The notes beneath the pieces were generated by a model. The model searched no databases. It had not been told where the DNA came from and worked only from the letters and a program-made list of their open reading frames with translations. From assembly GCA_963705885.1 (NCBI GenBank), contig OY970120.1, forward strand, positions 930,001 to 994,000: DNA of 64,000 nt, in the 5' to 3' direction. Position 1 is the stretch's first letter, and each line of letters opens with the position of its first letter. Both the position numbers and the translations under genes were made by a program. Of the stretch, positions 40,996-49,078 are shown in pieces. The DNA comes from MFD01275-c22 sp963705885 (lineage in GTDB: Bacteria > Actinomycetota > Actinomycetes > JACCUZ01).

Positions 40996-43236
40996 TCAGG
41001 CGCCGCTGTCGTCGCCGGTGCCGACCGGGACCACCGTGATGTTGCGGCGGACCGAGCGCAGCAGCAGCTGCGAGACGTCGAGCACCTCGACGTCCTCGCG
41101 GGCCTCGCCTTCCTGCTTCTTCGCGGTGACCGCGTCGCCGAGCATCACCAGGCAGAACGGGCAGGCGGTGGAGACGACGTCGGGGTCGAGGGCGAGCGCC
41201 TCGTCGACACGCTCGACATTGACCCGCTTGCCGATCTTCTCCTCCATCCACATCCGCGCGCCGCCGGCGCCGCAGCAGAAGCCGCGCTCCTTGCAGCGGT
41301 GCATCTCCTCGGTGCGCAGGCCCGGGACCGTGGACAGGATCTCGCGCGGCGGCGTGTAGACCTTGTTGTGCCGGCCCAGGTAGCACGGGTCGTGGTAGGT
41401 CACGAGCTGGTCGATCGGGGACACCGGCGTCAGCCGGCCCTCGTCGACCAGGCGGGACAGCAGCTGCGTGTGGTGGACGACCTCGTAGGTCCCGCCGAGC
41501 TGCGGGTACTCCCGGGCGAGGGAGTTGAAGCAGTGCGGGCAGGTCGCGACGATGACCGTCCTGTCCGCCCCGGCCTCGTCGAGGGTCTCGATGTTCTGCT
41601 GGGCGAGCATCTGGAACACGAACTCGTTGCCCAGCCGCCGCGCGGGGTCGCCCGTGCAGGCCTCCGCCTCGCCGAGCACGGCGAAGCGCACCCCGGCCAT
41701 GTGCAGCAGCTCGGCGAACGCGCGGGTCGTCTTCTTCGCCCGGTCCTCCAGGGCGCCCGCGCAGCCGACCCAGTAGAGGTAGTCGACCTGGGACAGGTCC
41801 TCGACGTCCTCCCCGAGGACCGGGACCTCGAAGGGCAGGCCCTGGGTCCACTCCAGCCGTGCCTTCGCGCCCATGCCCCACGGGTTGCCCTTGTTCTCCA
41901 GGTTCTTCAGCATCGTGCCGGCCTCGCTCGGGAACGAGGACTCGACGAGCACCTGGAACCGGCGCATGTCGACGATGTGGTCGACGTGCTCGATGTCGAC
42001 CGGGCACTGCTCCACGCAGGCCCCGCACGTGGTGCAGGACCACAGGACGTCGGGGTCGATGACCCCGCCCTGCTCGGCGGTGCCGACCAGCGGCCGGTCG
42101 ACCTGCGGCTGCCCCGGCTGGGGCACCCGGCCGAAGCCGGACTCGGGCACGCCGTGGTGCGCTCCACCGGGCTGCGCGGCCTCGGCGCCCGCCTCGTCCA
42201 CCCCGGTGACGGCGGCGCCGTCGGCGCCCAGCAGCGCCGGACCCTTGGCGAACAGGTGGTCGCGGAGGTCCATGATCACCAGCTTGGGCGACAGCGGCTT
42301 GCCGGTGTTCCACGCGGGGCACTGCGACTGGCAGCGCCCACACTCGGTGCAGGTGGCGAAGTCGAGCATCCCCTTCCAGGTGAAGTCCTCGACCTTGCCG
42401 CGCCCGAACGCGGTGTCCTCGTCGAGCTCGTCGATGTTCTCGAAGTCGATCGGCTTGCCGTCGACCATCATCGGCAGCAGCGGCCCCAGGCCGTCGGGCT
42501 CGCGCTTGGTCAGCACGTTGAGCGGGGCGATGAAGATGTGCAGGTGCTTGGAGTAGACGACGATCACGAGGAAGCCCAGGATCACGCCGATCTGGCCGAG
42601 GATGCCGAGCGTCTCGAGGACCTCGTTCGTCTCCTCGCCCAGCGGCTCCAGCACCTCGGCGACGGCCTTGGACGCGAAGGCCCACCAGCCGTCCTCCTGG
42701 AACGGGAACACCCCGGTGTTGATCTGGGCGCCGCGGAGCAGCAGGAGCGTCCAGATCACGTTGAAGATCATGAACAGGACGAGCCAGGCGGCGCGGGTGT
42801 GCGACCCGTAGAACCGCGACGCCCGGTCCTTGCGCGACGGCGCGTTGCGCAGCCGGATGACCGAGAACGCGACGAGCGCCGCCAGCACCGCGACCGCGAA
42901 GAAGTCCTCGACGAAGCCGAGCAGCGCCCACCTCCCGATCACGGGGATCGCGAAGTCGCGGTCGAAGAGCGCGCCGTAGGCCTCGACGATCGTCGCCGCC
43001 AGCACGATGAAGGCCCAGAACGTGAGGAAGTGGGCGACACCGGGCACCGACCAGGTCAGCAGCTTGCGTTGCCCGAACACCTCGCGGAGCTGGTCCTTGG
43101 CCCGCTGACCGATCCCGTCCAGACGTCCCGGTGCGGCCTGCCCCGACGAGACCAGCCGGTAGAGGTAGAAGGCCCGTCGTCCCACCACCGCGAACGCCGC
43201 CACCGTCATGGCCAGGCCGATCACGAGCCGCAACAC
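40996..43236 (-). CDS. membrane (Fe-S)-binding reductase, HdrD/GlpC-like
   Basis: A 746-residue protein. Five to six N-terminal helices (to ~residue 235) resemble a NarI/DsrM haem b-type membrane domain. Two [4Fe-4S] motifs follow, ATCTECGRCQSQCPAW and SCTTCGACVEQCPVD, with a Gly/Ala-rich insert between, then two CCG-type domains (VGCAGAL, TCPHCFNS; HDPCYLGRH, GFCCGAGGARMW). This architecture matches the mycobacterial iron-sulfur reductase family (Rv0338c-like), presumed to pass electrons from a cytosolic donor to quinone. The donor is unknown. Confidence 0.85.
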   Translation of the reverse strand: MLRLVIGLAMTVAAFAVVGRRAFYLYRLVSSGQAAPGRLDGIGQRAKDQLREVFGQRKLLTWSVPGVAHFLTFWAFIVLAATIVEAYGALFDRDFAIPVIGRWALLGFVEDFFAVAVLAALVAFSVIRLRNAPSRKDRASRFYGSHTRAAWLVLFMIFNVIWTLLLLRGAQINTGVFPFQEDGWWAFASKAVAEVLEPLGEETNEVLETLGILGQIGVILGFLVIVVYSKHLHIFIAPLNVLTKREPDGLGPLLPMMVDGKPIDFENIDELDEDTAFGRGKVEDFTWKGMLDFATCTECGRCQSQCPAWNTGKPLSPKLVIMDLRDHLFAKGPALLGADGAAVTGVDEAGAEAAQPGGAHHGVPESGFGRVPQPGQPQVDRPLVGTAEQGGVIDPDVLWSCTTCGACVEQCPVDIEHVDHIVDMRRFQVLVESSFPSEAGTMLKNLENKGNPWGMGAKARLEWTQGLPFEVPVLGEDVEDLSQVDYLYWVGCAGALEDRAKKTTRAFAELLHMAGVRFAVLGEAEACTGDPARRLGNEFVFQMLAQQNIETLDEAGADRTVIVATCPHCFNSLAREYPQLGGTYEVVHHTQLLSRLVDEGRLTPVSPIDQLVTYHDPCYLGRHNKVYTPPREILSTVPGLRTEEMHRCKERGFCCGAGGARMWMEEKIGKRVNVERVDEALALDPDVVSTACPFCLVMLGDAVTAKKQEGEAREDVEVLDVSQLLLRSVRRNITVVPVGTGDDSGA

Positions 43237-43289
43237 GCTGTGTTCCTCCCGGGGCCGCCGACGCTGGGGTCAGCGTAGGGGGAGGCCTC

Positions 43290-43430
43290 TCAGAACAGGT
43301 CGACGGCCCAGCGCACCACGGGGATCAGCGCCGGGGCGGCCAGCATCAGCATCCCCACCGCGACGAGGGCGGCGAGCAGCCGGAGGGGGGCGGCCGGCTT
43401 GCCGCGGTGGTCGCGCAGGGCGGGGAGCAC
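43290..43430 (-). CDS. 46-residue single-pass membrane protein
   Basis: A GTG-initiated frame encoding a basic N-terminus (MLPALRDHRGKPAAPLR) and one hydrophobic helix (LLAALVAVGMLMLAAPALIPVV) ending RWAVDLF. Nearly every codon ends in G or C, as in real genes here. It lies 37 bases downstream of the phytase-like esterase gene on the same strand; no strong ribosome site is seen. No family recognised. Confidence 0.5.
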   Translation of the reverse strand: MLPALRDHRGKPAAPLRLLAALVAVGMLMLAAPALIPVVRWAVDLF

Positions 43431-43467
43431 CCTGTGATCGTACGACGGGGCGCGGCGGTGCGGACGG

Positions 43468-44631
43468 TCAGCGGCCGCCGGCGCGGGTCGAGAACATCAG
43501 CAGCTGCGTGTCCTGGCCGGGGGTGAAGTTGTTGTCGCTGACGATCAGAAGCGCGCGGCCGTGGCGACCGAGCCGGGGGCCGAGCGTCATGCCCTCGAGG
43601 TTGTCCAGGGTGAGCCCCAGGACGTCGAGGTCGACCACCAGGTGCTTGCGCGCCGGACGGACGCGGCGGGCGTCGTCGAGGTCGGCGACTCCCAGCACGT
43701 CGGTCGCGCCGAGCAGCGACACCCCGTAGAGGCGCACCGTGTTGCCGGCGCCGACGGAGAACGAGCGCTCCATCGAGAGCAGGTGGAACGGGCTCAGCGG
43801 CAGCACCTCGACCAGGCCGTTGACGGTGAACGACCCCGCCGGGTCGGGGTCCTCGGCGACCGGGTCGGTCGGGTAGACGTACTCGCGCTGGAGCGCGCCG
43901 GTGCGGGCGTCGAACCGCTGCAGGCGAGCGGGGCTGCCGGTGTCCCGGGTCGCTGCGGGCCCGTCCTGCACGAGGGCGTTCTCGAAGCCGGTGAACAGGA
44001 ACCTGCCGCCAGGGGTGACGGCCGCGCTCTCCGGCCCGAGGTTGTTGCGCACGCCCGAGGTCCCGGGCACGGGGTCGGCGTAGCCCGGGAGCGGGAGCTC
44101 GCGGAGCTGGCGGCCGTCCAGGCCGAACTCGCGGACCCAGGGGGCGACGGTGTTCGTGGGGAGGGCGAAGCCCTCGGAGGTCACGACGAGGGTGCGCCGA
44201 CTGGTCAGGGTGAGGCCCTCGGGGTCGACGGTCGCGTCGGGGAACGCGTTGCCCGACGCGTCGGTCAGCGGGGTCACGCCCAGCACCGTCACGTCGCCCG
44301 GGTCGAGCCGCCCGTCGCGCAGGTCGATGTCGAGGCTGTAGAAGCGCCAGGTCCCCTGGCCGAGCTCGGGCCGCGCGTCCGAGATGGCGTAGTAGACGTC
44401 GCGGTGCCGGTCGTAGGTGATGCTCGACAGACCGCCGACGACCGTGCCCGCGAAGACGGCGCCCGCGGGGATCGCCGCCTCCCCGCGGAACTCCAGCGCG
44501 GCGCCCCGCGGGGAGTGGCGGTGCCCGCCGCTCGCCGCAGCGGGGGTCGTCGCGACCAGCGCCGCGACGGTGAGCGCGGCCAGAGCCGCGGCTGCCGTAC
44601 GACGGGTGGCGGACCGGTGCGGAGAGGTCAT
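43468..44631 (-). CDS. secreted esterase-like-activity-of-phytase family protein
   Basis: A 387-residue exported protein: signal peptide (RRTAAAALAALTVAALVATTPAAA), then a beta-propeller-like domain with GGLSSITYDRHRDVYYAISD, DPEGLTLTSRRTLVVTSEG, NNLGPESAAVTPGGRFLFTGFENAL and a closing LDNLEGMTLGP...LLIVSDNNF. These are the conserved motifs of Pfam 'phytase-like' proteins. Extracellular phosphoester or ester hydrolysis is the family guess and is untested. GAAGG precedes the ATG. Confidence 0.85.
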   Translation of the reverse strand: MTSPHRSATRRTAAAALAALTVAALVATTPAAASGGHRHSPRGAALEFRGEAAIPAGAVFAGTVVGGLSSITYDRHRDVYYAISDARPELGQGTWRFYSLDIDLRDGRLDPGDVTVLGVTPLTDASGNAFPDATVDPEGLTLTSRRTLVVTSEGFALPTNTVAPWVREFGLDGRQLRELPLPGYADPVPGTSGVRNNLGPESAAVTPGGRFLFTGFENALVQDGPAATRDTGSPARLQRFDARTGALQREYVYPTDPVAEDPDPAGSFTVNGLVEVLPLSPFHLLSMERSFSVGAGNTVRLYGVSLLGATDVLGVADLDDARRVRPARKHLVVDLDVLGLTLDNLEGMTLGPRLGRHGRALLIVSDNNFTPGQDTQLLMFSTRAGGR

Positions 44632-44672
44632 GACCCGACCTTCTCGCGCAGGCGGGGTGGGCGCAACGCCCG

Positions 44673-44960
44673 TCAGGTGACCTCTTCCATGCCCGGCGGC
44701 AGGTGGCCGGTGGACTTGGCGTAGTAGCCGGCGGCCTTGCGCGTCGCGAGCATCCGGGCCAGGCCCAGCAGGGCGCCGCTGGCCAGCGCGAACGGCACCG
44801 CCTCCTTCCACTGCGTCCCGGGCGCCGCCGGGTTGGCCGGCGGCGCGTCCCCGGTCGCGGCCGTCCAGCCCTTCGTCATGACCTTGCGTGCGGCGATGCC
44901 GGCAAGCACGGCGGACACGCCGCCGAGGATCCGCCAGCCCATCGTGGAGTTCGAAGCCAT
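44673..44960 (-). CDS. DUF4235 small membrane protein
   Basis: A 95-residue protein: MGWRILGGVSAVLAGIAARKVMTKGWTAATGDAPP and WKEAVPFALASGALLGLARMLATRKAAGYY are the two-helix DUF4235 signature, common in actinomycetes and of unknown function. It lies between the exported esterase-like gene and the electron-transfer operon on the same strand. Confidence 0.85.
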   Translation of the reverse strand: MASNSTMGWRILGGVSAVLAGIAARKVMTKGWTAATGDAPPANPAAPGTQWKEAVPFALASGALLGLARMLATRKAAGYYAKSTGHLPPGMEEVT

Positions 44961-45012
44961 GCCATGGCCCTTGCCCCGGGAGCACGGCGCGAACCGCCGC
45001 GCCCTCGGCGTC

Positions 45013-45234
45013 TCAGTCCGGGTCGGCGACCAGCCGCAGCGCCAGCGTCGGGCAGGCCGTCACGGCCCGGCGAGCGTGCTCGACCAGGTCGTCGGGGACC
45101 TCTCCGGCGACCAGGGGGTAGCCCCACTCGTCCAGCCCGACGACCTCGGGCAGCAGCTCGGCGCAGAGCCCGTGGGCGTGGCAGGCCGGCCAGTCGACCC
45201 GCAGCCGCCGCGCCCGGCGGCTCAAGACGGCCAC
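45013..45234 (-). CDS. small ferredoxin ([3Fe-4S]/[4Fe-4S] type)
   Basis: A ~73-residue protein with the actinobacterial ferredoxin layout: VDWPACHAHGLCAELLPEVV...GYPLV near the N-terminus and CPTLALRL near the end. Cysteines are CxxHGxC plus C..P, the three-ligand pattern of [3Fe-4S] ferredoxins. It begins at GTG 45234, inside the last codons of the NuoF-like gene (13-base overlap), so it is translated with it and probably exchanges electrons with it. Confidence 0.78.
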   Translation of the reverse strand: MAVLSRRARRLRVDWPACHAHGLCAELLPEVVGLDEWGYPLVAGEVPDDLVEHARRAVTACPTLALRLVADPD

Positions 45235-46475
45235 CCCCCGGCGTGCCCGGCGTCGCAGCGACCCAGCTCGTGGGCGGCAACCTCGCCGGGGAAGACCGCC
45301 AGCAGCGAGGCCACCAGCCGGGCGGTCCCGTCGGGGTGGGCGCACGCTCCGCGCCCGGTGACCCGCCCGAGGAGGTGCGGCACGCCGGCGGCCGTGCCCT
45401 GCCCCGGGCTCGCCAGGGCGCGCAGCTGCGCCGCCAGGGCCGGCAGGCCGTTGAGGCACGGGCCGCAGCGCCCGGCCGACTGCCCGGCGAGGTACGCCGC
45501 GATCGCGGCCGTCCGGGCCACCGGGCAGCTCCCGGGGGGCAGGGGCAGCAGGACCCCGGCGCCGAGGCTGCCGCCGGCCGCGGCCAGCGATGCCCGGGTG
45601 AGAGGCAGCCCGCGAGCCGCGCCGGCCGCCAGCCAGCTGCCGTGGTAGCCGCCGGTGAGGACCGGACCCAGCGGGTCGTGACCGGTCGCGGCGAGGACCT
45701 CGTCCAGCGGCGTCCCGGTCGGCACCTCCACGACGGTCGCGTCAGGGGTGTCCCCCGCGACGGTCAGCAGCAGCGTGCCCGGCTCGGCGGCGGACCCCAC
45801 CGACCGGAACTGCTCCGCCCCGAGCTGGAGCGCGGTCGCCACCTGCGCCCAGGTCTCGGCGTTGGAGAGCAGGGTCGGGCGGCCCCCGAGCCCCTCGACC
45901 GCGGCGGGCTTCCACGCGGTCACCGGCAGCCCCGGGCGGCCCGCCAGCAGCTGGAGGACCGCGGACGCCTGCCCGGCGACGAAGTGGGGCGGCGCCACGT
46001 GCAGGCGGACGCGCACCCGGTCGCGCTGCCGGCGGGGACGTGCCGCGCGCTCCTGCAGCGCCCACCCCACGGCGGCGACGACATCCTCGCGGTCCTCCGC
46101 CACGACGACGTGCACCGCACCGGCCCGCAGTGCCTCGGCCGTGGCCACGGCCCCGTCGACCACCAGATGGGGACGCAGCAGCATGAGGACCGCGTCCTTG
46201 GCGCTCGCGGGCTCGCCCTCGGCCGCGTTGACGACGACGACCGGCCGCCCCCGGCTGTTGGCAGCGGCGGAGAGCTTCGCGGCGAACGGGAAGCCCGCGC
46301 CGCCGCGACCCTGCAGCGCGCACCGTTCGGTGAGCCGTACGAGCTCGCCCAGCCCGGTCCGGGCCGGGGTGGCGCCGGGCGGGTGCGGTGACAGCAGCCG
46401 CTCGCCCGGGTGCAGCCGCACCCCGAGGCCGCCCTGCCTCGCCGGAAGGATCCCTACTGCCGGAGCGACCCTCAT
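45222..46475 (-). CDS. NuoF/RnfC-like flavoprotein with Fe-S site
   Basis: A 417-residue protein related to the 51-kDa subunit of complex I: FMN/NADH site LQGRGGAGFPFAAKLSAAA and VVNAAEGEPASAKDAVLM, PTLLSNAETWAQVA, and the C-terminal [4Fe-4S] segment SAGRCGPCLNGLPALA...GRGACAHPDGTARL. It would oxidise NAD(P)H or pass electrons to or from ferredoxin. It overlaps the upstream ferric-reductase-like gene (ATGA) and the downstream ferredoxin gene. Confidence 0.82.
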   Translation of the reverse strand: MRVAPAVGILPARQGGLGVRLHPGERLLSPHPPGATPARTGLGELVRLTERCALQGRGGAGFPFAAKLSAAANSRGRPVVVVNAAEGEPASAKDAVLMLLRPHLVVDGAVATAEALRAGAVHVVVAEDREDVVAAVGWALQERAARPRRQRDRVRVRLHVAPPHFVAGQASAVLQLLAGRPGLPVTAWKPAAVEGLGGRPTLLSNAETWAQVATALQLGAEQFRSVGSAAEPGTLLLTVAGDTPDATVVEVPTGTPLDEVLAATGHDPLGPVLTGGYHGSWLAAGAARGLPLTRASLAAAGGSLGAGVLLPLPPGSCPVARTAAIAAYLAGQSAGRCGPCLNGLPALAAQLRALASPGQGTAAGVPHLLGRVTGRGACAHPDGTARLVASLLAVFPGEVAAHELGRCDAGHAGGWPS

Positions 46476-47014
46476 GCGTGCACCCGGGCCTGCCGCAGGG
46501 TCGCGAGCCGGGCCAGCGCCGAGAGCGCGACGACGGCGGCGCAGCCGGCCGTCACGGCAACCGACCACGGTTCGCGCGTGTCCGTGCCGATGCCGAGCCC
46601 GTGGGCCAGGCCCAGGGCCCACGCGGCATAGGACAGCAGGTGCACCGTGCGCCACGACCGGTGGGCCATCCGGTGCCGCAGCAGGCTCGTGGCCGTTGCC
46701 GCCAGCAGCAGGTCCAACGACAGCGTGCCGAGCGCGAGCCACAACGGCTCGTACGCCGACAGGCCCGGCACCAGGACGTCGCGCCAGCCGATGTCGACGT
46801 AGGAGTCGACCACCGCGGTGACCGCGTGGGCCGCGAGCATGACGAGGGACAGCAGGGCGACGTTGCGGTGCAGGCCCTGGGTCAGGAACCGCGGCCACCA
46901 CCGGGAGCCCGCGCGAGCGGTGGACAGGACACCGAGGGCCACCGACAGGGTGAGCAGCCCGACCAGGACCACGCCGGTGCCCCGGTTGGCGAACCAGAGG
47001 ATCGGGCCGCTCAT
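46472..47014 (-). CDS. ferric-reductase-like transmembrane haem protein
   Basis: A 180-residue protein with five to six helices: residues 12-30, 48-68 (LHRNVALLSLVMLAAHAVTAV), 85-110 and 122-140 (SWRTVHLLSYAAWALGLAHGLGIG). The paired histidines in helices (LHRN, AAHA; HLLSY, LAHGL) are the b-haem ligand pattern of ferric-reductase/MsrQ domains. It would carry electrons across the membrane between the cytosolic NuoF-like/ferredoxin pair and an external acceptor. Overlaps its neighbours by four bases on each side. Confidence 0.8.
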   Translation of the reverse strand: MSGPILWFANRGTGVVLVGLLTLSVALGVLSTARAGSRWWPRFLTQGLHRNVALLSLVMLAAHAVTAVVDSYVDIGWRDVLVPGLSAYEPLWLALGTLSLDLLLAATATSLLRHRMAHRSWRTVHLLSYAAWALGLAHGLGIGTDTREPWSVAVTAGCAAVVALSALARLATLRQARVHA

Positions 47015-47991
47015 CGTCCGACCTCCAGGACGAGGGGCTCCGGCCAGCCGGCCACCCGCACGACCCGCCCGTCCTGCGCCACGAGCCGCGCCGGGATCCC
47101 GCGGGCGGCCAGCCAGCCCTCCGCCTGCTCACCCAGGACGACGGCGGCCGTGGTCGCGGTGTTCGCGTCCACGCAGGTGGCCCCCGTCGCCGAGGCCGTC
47201 CGCCAGAGAGCGGCGACGGGACGCCCCGTCCGCGGGTCGAGGAGGTGGTGGCGTGGGGTCCCGGCACTCGTCCAGGTGCGGGCGAGCGTGCTGCTCGTGG
47301 CCAGTCCTCCCCGGTCGACCAGCACCACCTCGCGCTGCTCGTCCTCGCCCCCCTCCGTCTCCTGGACGCCCACCGGCCACCCGGCCGGTCCCTGCGCCGC
47401 GTCCGGGGCGGGGCCGACCGCGACGTCGCCGCCGAGGCTGACGAGCACGCCGGAGCCGGCAGCGGCGGCTGCGAGCCGTGCGGCGACGTCGCTGGCGAAG
47501 GCCTTGCCCGTCGCCCCCAGGTCCAGGGCCGTGCCGTGCGGCACGCGGAGGCGGCCGTCGGCGTGCGTCTCGACCTCGCGCCAGGCCCCGCGGCGGGGAG
47601 GCTCCGGCAGCGAGGTCGGCCCGAGGTCGTCCCCGCAGAGCTGGGGGAAGTCGCGGTCGTACCCGGCGGCGACCATGGCCCGCCCGAGCGTCGGGTCGAC
47701 CAGGCCGTCGGTGGACCGCGCAGCGCCCAGGGCCGTGTCGACGGCGGCCACCAGCAGCGGGTCCACGTCGACGACCCGGCCGGCGCACGCGTTGGCCCGG
47801 GAGAGGTCGCTGTCCTCCCGGAACCGGCTGCAGGTGCGGTCGACGTGGTCGAGAACCAGCCGGACCACCCGCTCGGCCTCGTCCGCGGCGTCGTGGTCGT
47901 CGACCGCCAGCTGGACATAGGTGCCCAGCGCCCGCCACGAGCGCCGGGCCGCACCCCACCGGCGCAGCGTCTCGCCCGGCAGCGTCAGCAC
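47011..47991 (-). CDS. apbE: FAD:protein FMN transferase (ApbE)
   Basis: A 326-residue ApbE-family enzyme: FREDSDLSRANA, TDGLVDPTLGRAMVAAGYD, the Mg/FAD site ALDLGATGKAFASDVAA, LVSLGGDVAVG, and HHLLDPRTGRPVAAL. It attaches FMN covalently to Ser/Thr of target proteins, usually exported electron-transfer subunits with a DxxS/TGAT motif. No such target is seen among the operon products here. GTG start directly after the preceding stop; overlaps the next gene by four bases. Confidence 0.85.
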   Translation of the reverse strand: MLTLPGETLRRWGAARRSWRALGTYVQLAVDDHDAADEAERVVRLVLDHVDRTCSRFREDSDLSRANACAGRVVDVDPLLVAAVDTALGAARSTDGLVDPTLGRAMVAAGYDRDFPQLCGDDLGPTSLPEPPRRGAWREVETHADGRLRVPHGTALDLGATGKAFASDVAARLAAAAAGSGVLVSLGGDVAVGPAPDAAQGPAGWPVGVQETEGGEDEQREVVLVDRGGLATSSTLARTWTSAGTPRHHLLDPRTGRPVAALWRTASATGATCVDANTATTAAVVLGEQAEGWLAARGIPARLVAQDGRVVRVAGWPEPLVLEVGR

Positions 47992-47992
47992 G

Positions 47993-48466
47993 TCAGGACC
48001 CGGAGGACACCACCGGCGGCGGTGCCGGCGCCGGCGGCGGAGGTGCGGGGCGAGGGGCGGGAGCGGCGGCCGCGCTGCCGCTCGAGCCGCCCTGCGACAC
48101 CGTGGTCGACGTCGATCCCCCGCTGGGCGCGACGGTCGCGGCCGCGGGGTCCGCCGGCACCACGACCGTGCGGTAGACGTGCACGACGCGGTGCCGCAAC
48201 CGCCGGGGGGACGGGGCGCGGGCGGCCTGCAGGGCGGCGTCCCGGCGGGCGGCCGCGGCCAGGGCCTCCTGCCGGGCCGCCTGCTCCCGGGCCTGCTCCG
48301 CGTCGCGCGCAGCCGTCTGGTTCGCGGCGGCGGCCGTGGCCGCGCCCGTGGCGGCCAGCGCTCCGGCCGCGACACCGCTGGTGATCACCGCCAGCACGGA
48401 GAGCGACCGGTCCCGGTGGCGGGCGTCCGTTGGACGGCCCGGGACGGTGTCCGACGTTCGGCGCAT
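47993..48466 (-). CDS. Ala/Pro-rich single-pass membrane protein
   Basis: A 157-residue protein with a basic N-terminus, one helix (LSVLAVITSGVAAGALAATGAATAAAA), a charged Ala/Arg/Glu coiled-coil-like segment (QTAARDAEQAREQAARQEALAAAARRDAAL) and a low-complexity Ser/Ala/Pro tail. No family recognised. It sits between the acidic exported protein and apbE with almost no spacing, so it belongs to the electron-transfer operon; it may be a scaffold or linker in the envelope. Confidence 0.6.
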   Translation of the reverse strand: MRRTSDTVPGRPTDARHRDRSLSVLAVITSGVAAGALAATGAATAAAANQTAARDAEQAREQAARQEALAAAARRDAALQAARAPSPRRLRHRVVHVYRTVVVPADPAAATVAPSGGSTSTTVSQGGSSGSAAAAPAPRPAPPPPAPAPPPVVSSGS

Positions 48467-48471
48467 GCTGA

Positions 48472-48969
48472 TCAGCGGTCGCCCTGCCCGGCGCCGTCGT
48501 CCCGGTCCTCGTGGTCGCCGTCCTCGTGCTCGGCGTCTTCGTGGTCGCCGTCGTCGTGCTCGGCGTCCTCGTGCTCGTCCTCGTGCTCGGCGTCCTCGTG
48601 GTCGTAGTCGTCGTTGTCGTAGTCGTCGTCCGCCTCGTACGCGTCGTCGTCCTCATGGGTGGCGGTCGCGGAGGCCTTGCCCCTCGCCGTGCCCGTCGCG
48701 GCCGACCGGTGTTCGGCGGCTGGTGGGGCCGTCGTGGTCGTGGTCGTGACGACGGTGCGGGTGCACACGTCGCCCTCGAGCTCCTCGTCCGGTGCGCAGG
48801 TGTCCTGCGGGCCGGACACGGGGTCCGGCGTGCTCGTGGCGCTCGACGGGACCGTCCCGGTGGAGGGGGTGGTCGCCGCGCCGGCCGTCACGGCGACGAA
48901 CGCCACCGCGCCGAAAACGAGCCCGACCGCCGAGCCGACGGCGACTGCGGGCAGGGGACGGATGCGCAT
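48472..48969 (-). CDS. exported acidic His/Asp/Glu-repeat protein
   Basis: A 165-residue protein: N-terminal signal/anchor helix (LPAVAVGSAVGLVFGAVAFVAVTAGAA), a Thr/Ser/Pro linker with two cysteines (DTCAPDEELEGDVCTRT), then a ~60-residue tail made almost only of His, Asp, Glu and Ala in repeats such as DHEDAEHEDG. GGGAGG precedes the ATG. Such tails bind divalent cations; a metal-buffering or cation-sensing role is inference. It is the first gene of the operon and has an OmpR-type repeat upstream, next to the two-component genes. Confidence 0.68.
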   Translation of the reverse strand: MRIRPLPAVAVGSAVGLVFGAVAFVAVTAGAATTPSTGTVPSSATSTPDPVSGPQDTCAPDEELEGDVCTRTVVTTTTTTAPPAAEHRSAATGTARGKASATATHEDDDAYEADDDYDNDDYDHEDAEHEDEHEDAEHDDGDHEDAEHEDGDHEDRDDGAGQGDR

Positions 48970-49056
48970 GGTGCTGACCTCCCGGCGGGGGGGACGGCGG
49001 GTAGCCGTCGGGTACCCCCTGAGCATCGGTGGGAGGTCGTCATCGCGACATCCACG

Positions 49057-49078
49057 CACCCTCAAGGTTCCGCTAAGG
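49057..49078 (-). promoter_or_regulatory. 11-bp direct repeat, candidate response-regulator site
   Basis: On the minus strand CCTTAGCGGAA and CCTTGAGGGTG are adjacent 11-mers, the spacing used by OmpR-family dimers. They overlap the last codons of the kinase gene and lie about 90 bases before the acidic-protein gene, so the adjacent response regulator may control the operon through them. Confidence 0.5.

Noticed and set aside
45013..48969. A complete Rnf complex
   Set aside because: Only a NuoF/RnfC-like protein and a ferredoxin are present; RnfA, B, D, E and G counterparts are missing and the membrane partner is a ferric-reductase-like haem protein.
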